Shown here piece by piece: positions 10,133 to 20,456 of a DNA stretch of 64,000 nucleotides; positions within the stretch are counted from its first letter, which is position 1; every line of letters begins with the position of its first letter. The stretch is from Phaeodactylum tricornutum CCAP 1055/1 (taxonomy: Eukaryota > Bacillariophyta > Bacillariophyceae > Surirellales > Neidiaceae). The DNA is taken from contig NC_011670.1 in NCBI RefSeq assembly GCF_000150955.2, positions 1,407,766 to 1,471,765 of the forward strand, written 5' to 3'. Made by a program: the position numbers and the translations under genes. Below the pieces are notes generated by a model that did not search any database, had not been told where the DNA came from, and saw nothing but the letters and a program-made list of their open reading frames with translations.

Positions 10133-10915
10133 ATGTTCATTACTCCGCCCCGTATTTCACCTCAACTTCTACTCCTTTTGATATACTCTTCCATGACTTT
10201 GACTGTAGAAGCGTACACGGTGGAGGTATTGAGCAAGCGTCAGATGCTTAAACTCACCTGGGAAAAGAGTGTGGAAGAACGTATCCGCCAAGCATGTGAG
10301 GCCAAGCAAGCTACCATCGATGCGGACAGACCACTAATGGTATCTCTTGTCGGAATCCCAGGATCCGGGAAGTCTACCTCTGCGGAAATTGTCTCGGAAG
10401 ATCTCGGAGATATCGGCTGCTTGCTAATGCCGTTTGACGGCTATCATCTACCACGGACCTTGCTGTCGCAGGCTCCCAACGCGGCCGATAAGCTCTACCG
10501 CCGAGGGGCTCCGGACACGTTCGACCCCTCCTCCCTCGTGCGTGATCTTCAACGCATCCGTCACGGATTGGAACCAATGGTGGGGGTTCCCGGCTTTGAT
10601 CACGCTCGGGGCGACCCCGATCAGAACGCACACGTCTTTCATCGAAACCAGCACAAAATTGTCGTCTGCGAAGGTCTCTACCTGTTGCACGATCAACACG
10701 GTTGGGAGGAAATTGCGAACTGTTTCGATCTTTCGATTTTTGTGGACGCTGACGTGGACGTGTGTATGGACCGTCTCAAGGTCCGTAACTTGTGTATCCC
10801 GGGTTATTCACCGGAAGAAATTTTGTTGCGAGTGGACGCAGTGGACCGCGTCAACGCAATGACCGTGCTGCGCTCTAAGCACCGGGCGGATGTGATTGTC
10901 CAGTCGGCCGTGTAA
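10133..10915 (+). CDS. P-loop kinase of the uridine kinase/YFH7 type, possibly plastid
   Basis: A 260-residue protein of the phosphoribulokinase/uridine kinase fold, closest in pattern to YFH7 and the bacterial 'fructose transport kinase' FrcK group. The Walker A motif GIPGSGKST is at residues 74-82. 'MPFDGYHLPRTLL' follows, then 'RRGAPDTFDP', 'PGFDHARGDP' and 'VVCEGLYLL', all hallmarks of this group; the phosphate acceptor is unknown. Residues 1-28 form a hydrophobic signal-like segment ending 'TVEA|YTV'. An aromatic residue directly after the cleavage site is the diatom plastid import rule, so plastid delivery is possible, though the following transit part is short. ATG at 10133 is the first in frame. 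Confidence 0.8.
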   Translation: MFITPPRISPQLLLLLIYSSMTLTVEAYTVEVLSKRQMLKLTWEKSVEERIRQACEAKQATIDADRPLMVSLVGIPGSGKSTSAEIVSEDLGDIGCLLMPFDGYHLPRTLLSQAPNAADKLYRRGAPDTFDPSSLVRDLQRIRHGLEPMVGVPGFDHARGDPDQNAHVFHRNQHKIVVCEGLYLLHDQHGWEEIANCFDLSIFVDADVDVCMDRLKVRNLCIPGYSPEEILLRVDAVDRVNAMTVLRSKHRADVIVQSAV

Positions 10916-11489
10916 CATCTACATACCACCGCCGTCCCCTCTGCTTGAAAAAATTAAGCCTCGCTTCGACCTTCCTTGTCGGTGATGAATGCACGCAACT
11001 GTTTACAGTACTACTAGAACAAATACATACTAGAATATCTTATCACAATATATGTCCGATGATTTGGGATCTTTGCCTTGTGGAATGTTGTTGCGGTTCG
11101 TCTAAAAGGGGTTTCGTGAGGTGGGGAACATACGGTCGAAGAAATTTTGATGCTGGCCAGTTGTAACAGCATCTTCCGATGATCCCGATCGTGTAGATTT
11201 CCGATTCCCCGCTCATCGAGGTTCCTGTCTGCGCATACACAAGAGCTACTGCCAATGAATAGGATTCGAAAGACTATGCTTTGCGAGTACAATGAGTTCA
11301 AAGGTCTGTCCACTTTGTTGACTATTCATTTTGGCCAGCCAAACAGGGTAGCAAGCTTTCGTGGTGGTTCGTATTTCGTCGAAGTTGTGCACGTCTTAGG
11401 CGGAACAGCGAAGTACTTGTTGTCGTCCACAAGAAAGAGCGCGACTGCTTGGTCAAAATATAATTAGATTCTTAGTTGTGGTACTATAC
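10916..11489. other. Intergenic, between convergent genes
   Basis: Holds the 3' flanks of the kinase and of the ATP synthase gamma gene. One ACTGTRA-type motif lies at 11003-11009. Short frames on both strands show no coding character. Confidence 0.4.
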
Positions 11490-12768
11490 TCAGCCGTCGA
11501 GCGCCGAAGCTCCAGAGATAATCTCAATGAGTTCCGTCGTAATACGAGATTGACGAGCACGATTGTACTTCAAGGTCAGAGAGTCTACCATCTCGTTGGC
11601 ATTCTTGGAAGCGTTCTCCATCGCAGTCATGCGCGACGACTGTTCCGAAGCGGCGGAATCCATGAACGAGTGAAACACCTGCGAGGCAAGCATGTACTCG
11701 TACAAATCCTCCATGGCTTCAGCTTTGTCGCCATCGAATTCGTAGCCGGAAAGACTCTCTTCAGTCTCGGACATCGTAACAAACGGAGTTACAACCTTGT
11801 ACATCTGATTGTAAGTGGCAGCGTTGACGAAGGAATTGTATATGATAACAACAGCATCGTAGTCAGACGCTGCGCCGGACGCTATGAGTTCCGATGCCAG
11901 CCCAGAAGCGAGGGCATAGGTTCCGGGTGTTACAACATCAGTAGCAGATCGAACGATCTTCTCCGGGTGAAAACGACGAAGCTGAGCACGGCCCTTGTCT
12001 CCAATCAGGACAATGTCTGCGTCCTTTCCCTGAGCCTGAAGCTTCTTAATACAATTGCGCACTGCACGCGTGATGTAAGAGTTGACACCGCCGCAAAGTC
12101 CCTTGTCAGAAGTGAACGGAACGATCAATACCTTCTGCGGTAGCTCATCAAAAGTAGCACCCTCCACCAACTTCGGCGCACCACCAAGTTCGGACGTCCA
12201 ACCATTGAACGGAACGGCCCGAGCGAGACGATTTTCGTCACCTTTGAGCTTGGCAGCGGAAACCATCTTCATCGAGCTAGTAATCTTGCTAAGATTCTTT
12301 GTCGACTGGATCTGATTGAAAACTAACAACAGAAAACGTAAATGAGCAAAAGAAACGCACAATCCAACCTGCATTCCACACGAAAGAACCAAAATCTGCC
12401 GTGGATCATCTTACGGCAAACTTACTCTGTTTTTCAGTTGCCATACCACGCGTTGCCCTATTCAAAAAGAGAATGTGCACAGGGGTAAGTCTAGGAACCA
12501 AGAGAAGAAAACAGGATGTTCCGTACTGTAGCCACGGTCGAGTCGCGACCCCTCTGGGATGCAAAACACCATAGGGAATCCATTAACGACGGAATCCTAC
12601 ACACAAAAGAGGCGTAGATCACTCGGAGTCAACCGTCTAGGGTTGATTTAGACGCAATCGCTGCGTCTTTCTCCCGTGTCCTCTTATCATTTAAAACAAA
12701 GTCTATGGCACGTACAAAATGGCAACGCGAGGGGAAGCTCTTTGCAAAACCAGTCGAAGAGGCGCCAT
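11490..12768 (-). CDS. ATP3: Mitochondrial ATP synthase F1 gamma subunit
   Basis: Central rotor stalk of mitochondrial F1Fo ATP synthase, turning inside the alpha3beta3 ring. I assemble it from three exons: 12716-12768, a 32-nt micro-exon 12426-12457, and 11490-12322, giving 305 residues. The N-terminus (MAPLRLVLQR, basic, no acids) is a mitochondrial presequence; the joined sequence then reads 'MATEKQIFNQIQSTKNLSKI' followed by 'TSSMKMVSAAKL', the conserved N-terminal gamma helix. 'TSDKGLCGGVN' is the family signature. The C-terminal helix 'LTLKYNRARQSRITTELIEI' plus 'ISGASAL' is the second rotor helix. All splice sites are GT-AG and the phases match (2, then 1). No plastid-type regulatory Cys insertion is visible, so this is the mitochondrial form. 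Confidence 0.95.
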
Positions 12769-13277
12769 GGTGAAGTCGAGGGGCAACTTGCTTGTGGCGG
12801 TCTCGTGCGAGTGCCGATGATGACGTTGGAAGCGACGATAGGCTGCTTGTAACGAAAGTGCGTAGAATTTTACCGGAAAACGTCCGTTTAGAGATTGGGG
12901 TAATGCAGCAAGATCTTCGACCGTTCGCATCGGACGTAAAACAGACGATGTCGCATTACGAGGTACTACCATTGACCTCGACCACTTACATACATGAACT
13001 GTAACGTTTACCCTTCAGCAAAACTACTTTACTGTTACCTCCGTAGCTTTCAACATCCCACGGCTTCGATCGATGCATTGACGATATAGCCTACTAAAAC
13101 CACAAAACCACTGGAATGAGGTAACAGGAAGCGTCTACGCTACAGGCGTTGAAAGTATCGCATATAGGCAAAATTACATTAGCAAACCTACATATTGAAA
13201 GTGCACATGCCTCAATGAAAAAATACAAGAGTTTCGTGCCAATGTATTGACTGTAAGAAAATTCAATGCGCAACTTT
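12769..13277. other. Upstream region of the ATP synthase gamma gene
   Basis: Lies between the heme oxygenase stop and the gamma subunit start, both genes on the reverse strand. ACTGTRA-type motifs are at 12998-13004 and 13250-13256. No gene seen. Confidence 0.4.
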
Positions 13278-14141
13278 TTAATTGTGGGGATGCTGACCAC
13301 CAGCCAAGTTAGAGTTGATTCCTCCTCCTCCTTGGAAGGCATCGCGAGTGGCATCGATGCACTCTTGCCGTTCCTCCTGCGACCAGTTTGCGGCCATTTC
13401 TTCGATGCTCTTCTTCACACGCGATTTAATCTCGTTTAGATCCCCGTCCCACTAAGCAAGGAAGGTTCGCATGTGAGCATTAAAGGGGCTCCGCTTTTAC
13501 TTTCTCGTCGATGGTAAACGTACCTTGTAAAACTCTAGTGTTCTTTTCTCCAACAGTAGCGCACTCATCTGTTTGCCAATCATTCTCCCGCCGGCTGTGT
13601 GTGCGAAGTAAAAATTGTAAAAGTGGCACATGAATTCCGGAGTGGTCTCAATGGATCGAAGTTTCCTAGCGTAGCTTTCACTAGGCTCCCCCACAATAGG
13701 TCGTTTCAAGCCGTATTCTTCTACCATAAACAGAATATCAGCTTCTAAAGGACCCGTTCGTTCCAATCCAGTATTTCGAAACGGGGCCAGCTCTTCGCGT
13801 GAATTTACAATCTCCTCCATAGCCTCGTATACGTGTTTCGAGTCCACTAGAAAGGCCAAGTAGTCGTCACGAGTCGGGGTATAGGGTTCACGTGGTTTCG
13901 CTTCCGCTTCTCCTTCTTTTGGTGCTTGCTGCCGAGTATGAAGCTTCATGGCAGCGCCTCGCAACTCCGTGTCAATGAATGATCCGGTCGTCGCGGTAGA
14001 GTCCGCCGACGCCGCATGCAACCGCGGTTGGAAAACCTGTTGTCGTCGCGACGTTTGCCTGCTCACCGAAAAGGCCGGTGCGAAGGCTCCAATTTCTGCC
14101 CCCGTCAAGGCCAGCCAACCGAAAACTATGTGTTGTCGCAT
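13278..14141 (-). CDS. HO: Plastid heme oxygenase
   Basis: Opens heme to biliverdin, iron and CO in the plastid, using ferredoxin; biliverdin feeds phytochrome chromophore synthesis. Two exons, 13524-14141 and 13278-13451, joined in phase 0 (Lys|Trp) to give 263 residues. Residues 1-20 are a signal peptide ending 'GAEIGAFAPAF', a clear ASAFAP-type site, followed by an Arg/Ser-rich transit peptide. 'MKLHTRQQAPKEGE' carries the His that ligates heme iron in plant HO1. 'FRNTGLERTGPLEADI' and 'CHFYNFYFAHTAGGRMIG' are diagnostic. The second exon supplies 'WDGDLNEI' and the C-terminal helices; without splicing the protein would end early. The frame opens 28 codons further upstream, but the ATG at 14141 places the targeting signal correctly. 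Confidence 0.95.
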
Positions 14142-14524
14142 TGTTGGAACAGGTTCAAAACGAAGGATACGAGGTACTAGAGAATCGAGCGTTTTGTAAT
14201 GCTTGCAAAAGGCAGGGGATTTCACTTTGTCGTTGCAAAAAAGATTAAGGAAATCATCCTACATCGCCTTCAGCAAATGGTAGAAAAAGAACGTGATCTG
14301 ACTTCAACTTCGTGCGTTACACGACTGTGAAACAATTTCCATACTGATGCCTTTCAGAGTCGTGTACGAGTTCCCCCTCCTGTAGCACAGGCAACAGAAT
14401 ACGAAGATCTCTTTTCACGTGTTAAAAAATTCACGGTCAGTCAAAAAGGGAGCATTCTCGCAGTCACCACTTAATTTTTCTGTCACATTTATCCATCCTG
14501 ATCTCTAGAGATCTGATTGATACC
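14142..14524. other. Divergent promoter region, heme oxygenase and dipeptidase
   Basis: About 380 bp shared upstream sequence. One ACTGTRA-type motif at 14324-14330. Nothing else recognised. Confidence 0.4.
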
Positions 14525-16386
14525 ATGAGCGACGAATTCTCGAAAAGGTTTTTTGACTATGTTGATGAGAGGAAGAACCTATACATCGATCGTCTCGCTG
14601 AGGCTGTCGCGTAAGAAAGCTATTGAAAACTGGTCCGACGCTCAAGAGGAATGCATCGTTCTCATTAGTTGCCATTCTTATTCGTCGCAGGATTCCATCC
14701 GTTTCCTCGGATTTGGAAAATCATCTGGTCGACATCAACACAATGATCGCTTGGACTAAGGGTCATATAGAGCGCCTCGGTGGATTGACGGAGCTCGTCA
14801 CCAACCCCGCAGGCACCGAAAATCGCCCTTTGCCTCCAATTCTGTGCGGTTCTTTCGTTTCCAACCCCCATAAAAAGACTGTTTGTGTGTATGGTCACTT
14901 GGACGTGCAACCCGCGGCAAAAGATGACGGATGGGATTCAAATCCCTTTATATTAACTGAGCGCGACGGAAAGTTGTACGGCCGCGGAAGCACAGATGAC
15001 AAGGGACCTGCATTGTCTTGGTTGTGGGTGGTCGAGGCTCACCGGGAACTGGGTGTCGAGTTGCCAGTCAATATCAAGATTCTTTATGAAGGAATGGAAG
15101 AAAGCGGTAGTGAAGGAATTTTCGAGATCATTCAGAGAGAATCTGCCCCCGGAAAATTCTTGAATGATGTCGATTTCTTTTGCATTTCGGACAATGTAAG
15201 AAAGTGCTTGACATATCGTTGGCACTAAGATTGCCGTTGTAGCTTTAACACAATGTTTGCTGTTTCCAGTACTGGCTCGGGAAAAATAAACCATGCTTAA
15301 CTTACGGATTAAGAGGAATTGCTTATTTCCAGCTGTCTGTCCGATGCTGTGAGCAGGATCTTCATTCCGGTGTCTTGGGCGGAACGGTGTACGAGGCCAT
15401 GACAGACTTGATTCAGCTTATGGCAACACTGGTTGATTCCAGTGGGCGAATATTGGTGGACGGAATTATGGATGACGTTAAGCCAGTCACATCAAAAGAA
15501 GAAGCCCTGTACAATTCAATCGAATTTGATGTAGAAGAATACAAGGAAGAGAATAAGATCAAATCAGTTAGCGACAAATTGTTGCACAACGACAAGAAAA
15601 GTCTTTTAATGGCCCGCTGGCGGTATCCTACACTATCTTTACATGGAATTGAAGGCGCTTTCTCCGGATCTGGCGCCAAGACTGTCATTCCGAGTAGGGT
15701 TATTGGAAAGTTTTCTCTGCGACTCGTACCCGATCAAGATCCGGAAAAAATCGCACGGCTTGTCAAAACACACGTAGAGCAAGAATTTGCCAAGGTATGT
15801 GCTTTCAAGTACTGAATTATATAGTATGTATGGTTTGTTTTTGTTGCTTTGAAATAGAGCACTCATCCCATTCTGCTGCTTGTCACAGCTTGGCTCGCCC
15901 AACCGGATGGAGCTAGAATACTTTCACGGTGCAAAAGCATGGCTGTCGTCGCCAAATCACCCCAACTATCAAGCTGCCGCTGCAGCTATCAAGACCGTTT
16001 ATGGGATGGAACCCGACTATACTCGGGAGGGTGGATCAATTCCAATCACATCAACAATGGAGGATTCTACTGGAATGAATGTATTGCTTCTCCCGATTGG
16101 GGCGTGTGACGACATGGCACATTCCCAAAATGAAAAGTAAGTAGTTTATACCCATATTCGCATGTTTTGATTGATTTCTCTTACATTTGGTATGATTAAT
16201 GAATGCGTCAGATACAACGTCAAAAATCTAATGAATGGAATTAAGGTGCTGGGCTTGTACTTGCATGAATTGGGGAAAATCAAAGGTCCGAAACCGTCCG
16301 ATTGCCGTTGCGTACCTTTAACTCTGGAAGAGCTTTCTATACCAGGTGCTTTTATGAAAGGATTCCGCTGCAAATGTGAAATTTGA
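14525..16386 (+). CDS. CNDP2: M20 metallopeptidase, cytosolic non-specific dipeptidase type
   Basis: A di-zinc exopeptidase that splits dipeptides such as Cys-Gly in the cytosol, closest to CNDP2/carnosinase. Five exons: 14525-14610, 14691-15195, 15270-15794, 15889-16136 and 16212-16386. All introns are GT-AG, 74-94 bp, and the joined frame gives 512 residues. Metal-site motifs are visible in order: 'YGHLDVQPA' (His), 'STDDKGP' (bridging Asp), 'MEESGSEG' (catalytic and ligand Glu), 'CISDN' (Asp) and '[11 protein letters not shown]' (His). The last of these is completed only across the final splice junction. '[10 protein letters not shown]' marks the dimerisation lid domain. No targeting peptide is seen, in line with a cytosolic enzyme. 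Confidence 0.95.
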
Positions 16387-16487
16387 ATGTTACAAAACCT
16401 ATACGAAAAGAGGCCAGGGAGGCAGGATACAGCTTGCGTCTACTTCGCACGCCATTAACTTTATTATCCTCACCTTAGCTCGAACAT

Positions 16488-17673
16488 CTAAGTTTTTAAG
16501 CCGAGCTCACCCTTAACACGAAAAAAGAACATTGTCGAGTTTTTCAGTCGCGGAAAGAGCCACTGGGTATAGAAGACAGGGGTCTCAAAGACTCCATCAT
16601 TTGGGCCAACCGTAGAAAGCGTGACTTTGGGACTAACTTTCCCTCGCTTCAGCCTAGCGTCGGAAGGTGCAGACTCGCATTTCGCCACAGCTCCGATGGT
16701 CTGACTGATGTTGAATCTAATAGTTTTGATCGCATCCATCACCTGCGCTCCCGAGTTAGGTAAGAATGTAGAGCAGTCACCAATAGAAAACAATTTGCCG
16801 GCGGTTCCTTTGACTCGAAAGTAGTCGTCTGTCTCAATCCATCCCTCTGCATTGAGTGCTTCTGGGAAGGTATTTTTTAAGAAAGCAATTGACAGGAGTA
16901 ATACCGGTAGTCATTATGACTTGGTCAGCGTCGAGTGACTCCCCGGACTTCGCCAAAATAAACCTTCCGTCAGTCTCATTCACGCGCTCGCCTAGGATGA
17001 CTTTTACACCAATCTTTTCTAATTTCCCTTGTACCATTTTGGAAGCCTTCGCCGATAGGTCAGTGTGAGAAAGGTACGGACCAGAATGAATGAGCTTCGC
17101 ATTTGACTGGTTAGAATAAGCAAACTCTAAAGAGACAAAACCCTCGAGTAGACGTACCGTGACTGCAATATCCTTTCCTTGCATTCTGGCATACGCGCCG
17201 ATATCTCCAGCCAGTTCAGTTCCGACAAGACCTCCACCGACCACCGCGATCGAATTCGCGCTCAGCATCTTCGCGCCGTGTTCTTTTAGGCTCAGTAGAC
17301 GACTCGCCTTCGTGCCATCGTCACGGGGGAGACCACGACCGAGAAAAGGTACGGGAGAATCAGCGCCAGTGGCGACGACGACCACATCGTAATCAACGCT
17401 GTCGCCATTCGCCAACGTAGCACTCGTCTTGGATATTTTCGTCACTGTGCTGCGGACATGTTTGACGTTGTATGTTTCGACCCATTCTGTCAATGAGAGA
17501 AGCGAGCCATCTGCGACCCAAGGCTCGAACGGTGATCGATACGCAGCCCAATAGAGCTCGCAGTGATCCTTCGGTTCGACCATGATGATCTCGGTGTCTT
17601 TATCGAACTTCCTCAAACCTACGACGGCGGCACAACCGCCTAAGCCCCCACCAATAACCAGAAGGTTCGGCAT
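16488..17673 (-). CDS. AIFM2: AIFM2/FSP1-like FAD-dependent oxidoreductase, with apparent frameshift
   Basis: A pyridine nucleotide-disulphide oxidoreductase of the AIFM2 (FSP1) group, which in animals reduces quinones with NAD(P)H at membranes. The FAD motif 'GGGLGGCAAVVGLR' is at the N-terminus, and a second Rossmann motif, 'AVVGGGLVGTELAGDI', binds NAD(P)H. 'TTGITPVN' followed by 'LFSIGDCS' matches the conserved 'ATG..P' and 'GD' motifs that contact FAD. The frame breaks between these two motifs: the 5' frame runs to a stop at 16834, while the C-terminal part (from about 16870 down to 16488) is in another frame. One base fewer in the six-T run 16873-16878 would make one frame of about 394 residues. 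Sequencing error, a true mutation or an unusual splice are all possible. A GT-AG intron here would delete 'GITPVN', so I think it unlikely. Confidence 0.8.
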
Positions 17674-18113
17674 TTTCCAGAAAGCAGTGGAAAGCTTCAA
17701 AAATTGTGGGCGATGGATTCCGCTGTCACATATTAGGAGCCAGAGATTCGCTACAGCCAAGAATGCGGAAATATACGAACGAAATACTGTAAATTGCTAG
17801 CTGGAACTCTTGAGAAGATCTTGGCTGATGCATCTGGTATACAGCCCTACACGGCATTGTCTGCAAAACTAGCGTGAGGCCGCCGCTCGCGCAAACACAA
17901 TTTTGATTGGTTGAGTTTTTGTACAGAAACAAATTGTGGGGAATTTTTTCTATTCTGTTCACGAATATTGCGTCTCCGTCGTCGGTCCTACAGTCAAGGG
18001 TCGTGGTGGGAATCTTACCGCTCTCGCTAGTAATAGGAATTCACTGTAATCTGAAATAGTTCTATCTGATCTCCTTAAAGCGAAGGAGCTGCTCTCACAG
18101 TCAACCCATTGTC
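17674..18113. other. Divergent promoter region
   Basis: Separates the AIFM2-like gene from the single-TM protein gene. ACTGTRA-type motifs are at 17786-17792, 18043-18049 and 18095-18101. Confidence 0.4.
18095..18101. promoter_or_regulatory. ACTGTRA-type motif just before a start codon
   Basis: TCACAGT inside GCTCTCACAGTCAACCC, 13 bp before the ATG at 18114. The pyrimidine run plus CACAG also looks like a 3' splice site, so a 5' UTR intron is an alternative reading. Confidence 0.3.
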
Positions 18114-18896
18114 ATGAACAATATCAGCGCAGACAAGCATCTCTTGGAGGTATCTTACATTCACGGTGGAGAAGAAGAAGAAGGAGATGGTGGAGGAGGA
18201 GGAGGAGGAGGAGAACTTTTAAAGGCAGAAGAAAGGAAAACTACGGGTTTGTATGTCCCGCTCAGGCATGCCCTCGTTTGTGTCACCACAATACTTTTGG
18301 GCGGAATGTTGATGGTGGGCGCCTTGCGATCACTCGCGAATGTACCCACACTACAGCTGCATTCATCCACATCGGCTGTGAAGAAGCATATACCACCTAT
18401 CAAACCGCTTCACCACGGTCACATCCTTTACCTGACAACCAGTACCGACGACGAAGGTCGAATCTACCGACGAGAATTCACGGCCCCGTGCGGTTACGGT
18501 ATTCTTGTGTTCAACGTTGGCCCTGCGGCGGAATACGAACCGTTTACGTATGACGTTTACGAAGATGCTTATGTATACAGCAACAATCAAGGGCTCTGTT
18601 TCATTCAGCCTTCTTATAAAGGGGTTCAAACCGGAGATGCTCCGTTCTGGGAGCCAACGGACCCAACCGAAATGAATGTTCCTTTGGGGGACGAGCCGAT
18701 AAAAATTTCGACGCGGGTTGTTATTGAACCAGGTTCCAAGGCAATGGATCCACGGCTCGGGGGTGATTTCATTATTATTTCGAAGGGTAATTTCTACAAC
18801 CCTGAGTACTACAAGCAACTCAAGGCTTACGTGCACTCTTGGGAAAACGAAGATATTACGACTACGTCAATACTAACAGGGGAACAACTTTTGTGA
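18114..18896 (+). CDS. Unknown single-pass membrane protein
   Basis: A 260-residue protein with no family I recognise. The N-terminal 45 residues are hydrophilic and include a run of Glu and Gly encoded by a GAA/GGA repeat. One membrane segment follows ('HALVCVTTILLGGMLMVGAL', about residues 52-72). The remaining 185 residues form a compact, probably non-cytosolic domain rich in aromatic residues, with 'APCGYGILVFNVGP' and 'NQGLCFIQPSYKG' containing two cysteines that could pair. The domain has repeated Tyr and Pro but no catalytic signature. A type II orientation is likely because the N-terminal part lacks a signal peptide. The start at 18114 is the first ATG. Confidence 0.7.
   Translation: MNNISADKHLLEVSYIHGGEEEEGDGGGGGGGGELLKAEERKTTGLYVPLRHALVCVTTILLGGMLMVGALRSLANVPTLQLHSSTSAVKKHIPPIKPLHHGHILYLTTSTDDEGRIYRREFTAPCGYGILVFNVGPAAEYEPFTYDVYEDAYVYSNNQGLCFIQPSYKGVQTGDAPFWEPTDPTEMNVPLGDEPIKISTRVVIEPGSKAMDPRLGGDFIIISKGNFYNPEYYKQLKAYVHSWENEDITTTSILTGEQLL
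18171..18213 (+). repeat. Coding GAA/GGA trinucleotide repeat
   Basis: An imperfect GAA then GGA tract of about 43 bp within the preceding gene, encoding Glu and Gly runs. It is probably variable in length between strains. Confidence 0.8.
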
Positions 18897-19368
18897 AATA
18901 GCTGCTTACAGTTAACTAGTATCTGCTGAGTGGTTGGCGAGGACTGGTCTCGACAAGGAACAACGGCAAAGCTGGAAACTGTACCAGTTATGCGTGCTAG
19001 GACTTTCACCTTTATCACAAAGAACACAGTCACGCTTGACAATGAAAACCTATGCATATATAAAAATATATTGGAATTGGTTACAAATGATCTGCTCAAA
19101 TTATCGAAAGTATCCTGAGGCGACCGTCAACAGCTCCATTTGACGCTTTTATAGTTACAGTTAATCTGTCGTCGGCTATGCTTCCCTGCTGGGCAGACAC
19201 GAACGTCTGTCCGTCCGTCTGATCATCGGCTCAGTTTGCCAGATTCCGGGCCATGACGTTATCTGTAACCACGGCGTATCCGATTTCTCTCCATACAAAT
19301 AGGTAGACATCAACCCACTGGATGCTTGTTTGTCTTTGAAGCGTATTGTTCAGATAGACGCTTTTACG
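18897..19368. other. Intergenic, tandem genes
   Basis: Lies downstream of the single-TM gene and upstream of U1-70K. ACTGTRA-type motifs at 18906-18912 and 19155-19161. A 'GTCTGTCCGTCCGTCTG' repeat lies near 19205-19221. Confidence 0.4.
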
Positions 19369-20394
19369 ATGAGCCACCGGCAAAGCACACCGCGTGGTCA
19401 GATGACCCGCGGCGCAAACTCGGGTCCGGCGGTTATGTTAATTCCACCCCATCTACGGGCAACATTCATGCCAAATCCGCCGTTGCTCCACATTCCACCT
19501 GTGCAACACCGTCGCAAACACCCCATCACCGGTGTTTCTGGTCTTCTATCTCACTTTGAAAAGGAAACTTCGGAAAGAGTTCTACAACCTACACCACAGA
19601 TTTTGAAGGAACGGCGTAAAGCCTTAAAGCAAGAAAAACACCAGAAGGAGCTTGAGCCACTTATTGAAACCTATCGAAAGGAACAAAAGGAGAGCGGAGG
19701 AGAACACAAAGGGATGAATTGCTACAACACACTATTCATAGGTCGCCTAGCGTACGAAGTTACCGAACGGAAACTACTGCGAGAAATGGAATCGTTTGGT
19801 CCAGTGAAAGATATCAGAATCATAAAGGATAGCAAAGAGGGAAAGTCTCGAGGCTACGCATTTGTCGAGTACGAGCACGAGGAAGATATGAAACGCGCCT
19901 ATCGAGCAGCAGATGGTATCCGTATTGAAGGGCGCGAAATTGTTGTAGATGTTGAACGGGGTCATACCGTTCCGTCTTGGTTGCCTCGTCGACTGGGAGG
20001 CGGGCTCGGGGGCACACGCTTGGGGGGAAAGCTTGAGAACATAAAGCGCCCCGGACGTTTCGATCCATCAAAACCAGAACCAACTGCGCATATGGTTGGG
20101 AGTATAGGTATGGGTCGGGGAAGTGGACCTCCACAGCCGCCCATGGTGACTCCCTACGGTGGAGGACGACCCGGCGGTGGGTTCCGGGATGGTCCAACCC
20201 CATATGGTATGGGACGAGGAAATGGAGATCGGTACGGCGGCCTTCCACCAGGCGGTCGTCGTGAGTGGGATCGTGGAAGTGGTGGCGGCGATCGATATGG
20301 AGGAGGAACCGGGGGTGATTGGGATCGAAAACGACGCCGATCGAGAAGCAACGATCGCTATGTTGGAGGTGGTGGCAGCCGTCGGCGATATTGA
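19369..20394 (+). CDS. SNRNP70: U1 small nuclear ribonucleoprotein 70 kDa
   Basis: Core protein of the U1 snRNP that binds stem-loop I of U1 RNA during 5' splice site recognition. The 341-residue protein opens with the U1-70K N-terminal region ('PPHLRATFMPNPPL...PITGVSGLLSHFE') that wraps around the snRNP core. A helical linker and an RRM come next (about residues 116-200), with RNP2 'LFIGRL' and RNP1 'RGYAFVEY' near 161. 'VDVERGHTVPSWLPRRLGGGLGGTR' is the near-universal U1-70K hallmark after the RRM. The C-terminus is rich in Gly, Arg and Pro with a short 'RKRRRSRSNDR' patch in place of the long RS domain of animals. The ATG at 19369 gives the family start; the frame also opens upstream at a TTG. 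The stop lies only 62 bp from that of the convergent gene. Confidence 0.95.
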   Translation: MSHRQSTPRGQMTRGANSGPAVMLIPPHLRATFMPNPPLLHIPPVQHRRKHPITGVSGLLSHFEKETSERVLQPTPQILKERRKALKQEKHQKELEPLIETYRKEQKESGGEHKGMNCYNTLFIGRLAYEVTERKLLREMESFGPVKDIRIIKDSKEGKSRGYAFVEYEHEEDMKRAYRAADGIRIEGREIVVDVERGHTVPSWLPRRLGGGLGGTRLGGKLENIKRPGRFDPSKPEPTAHMVGSIGMGRGSGPPQPPMVTPYGGGRPGGGFRDGPTPYGMGRGNGDRYGGLPPGGRREWDRGSGGGDRYGGGTGGDWDRKRRRSRSNDRYVGGGGSRRRY

Positions 20395-20456
20395 CAAGCT
20401 TACTATAAAATTTGTAATACAAAAAAGCAATTGCGGAGCGAAGGTCAATTGGGCTG

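Noticed and set aside
11478-12143. 221-codon plus-strand open frame
   Set aside because: It lies antisense to the ATP synthase gamma exon, whose protein identity is certain; no domain of its own.
16870-16925. Short intron (GTATTA...TTCCCAG) to repair the AIFM2-like frame
   Set aside because: It would remove the conserved 'GITPVN' motif; a one-base change in the T run is simpler.
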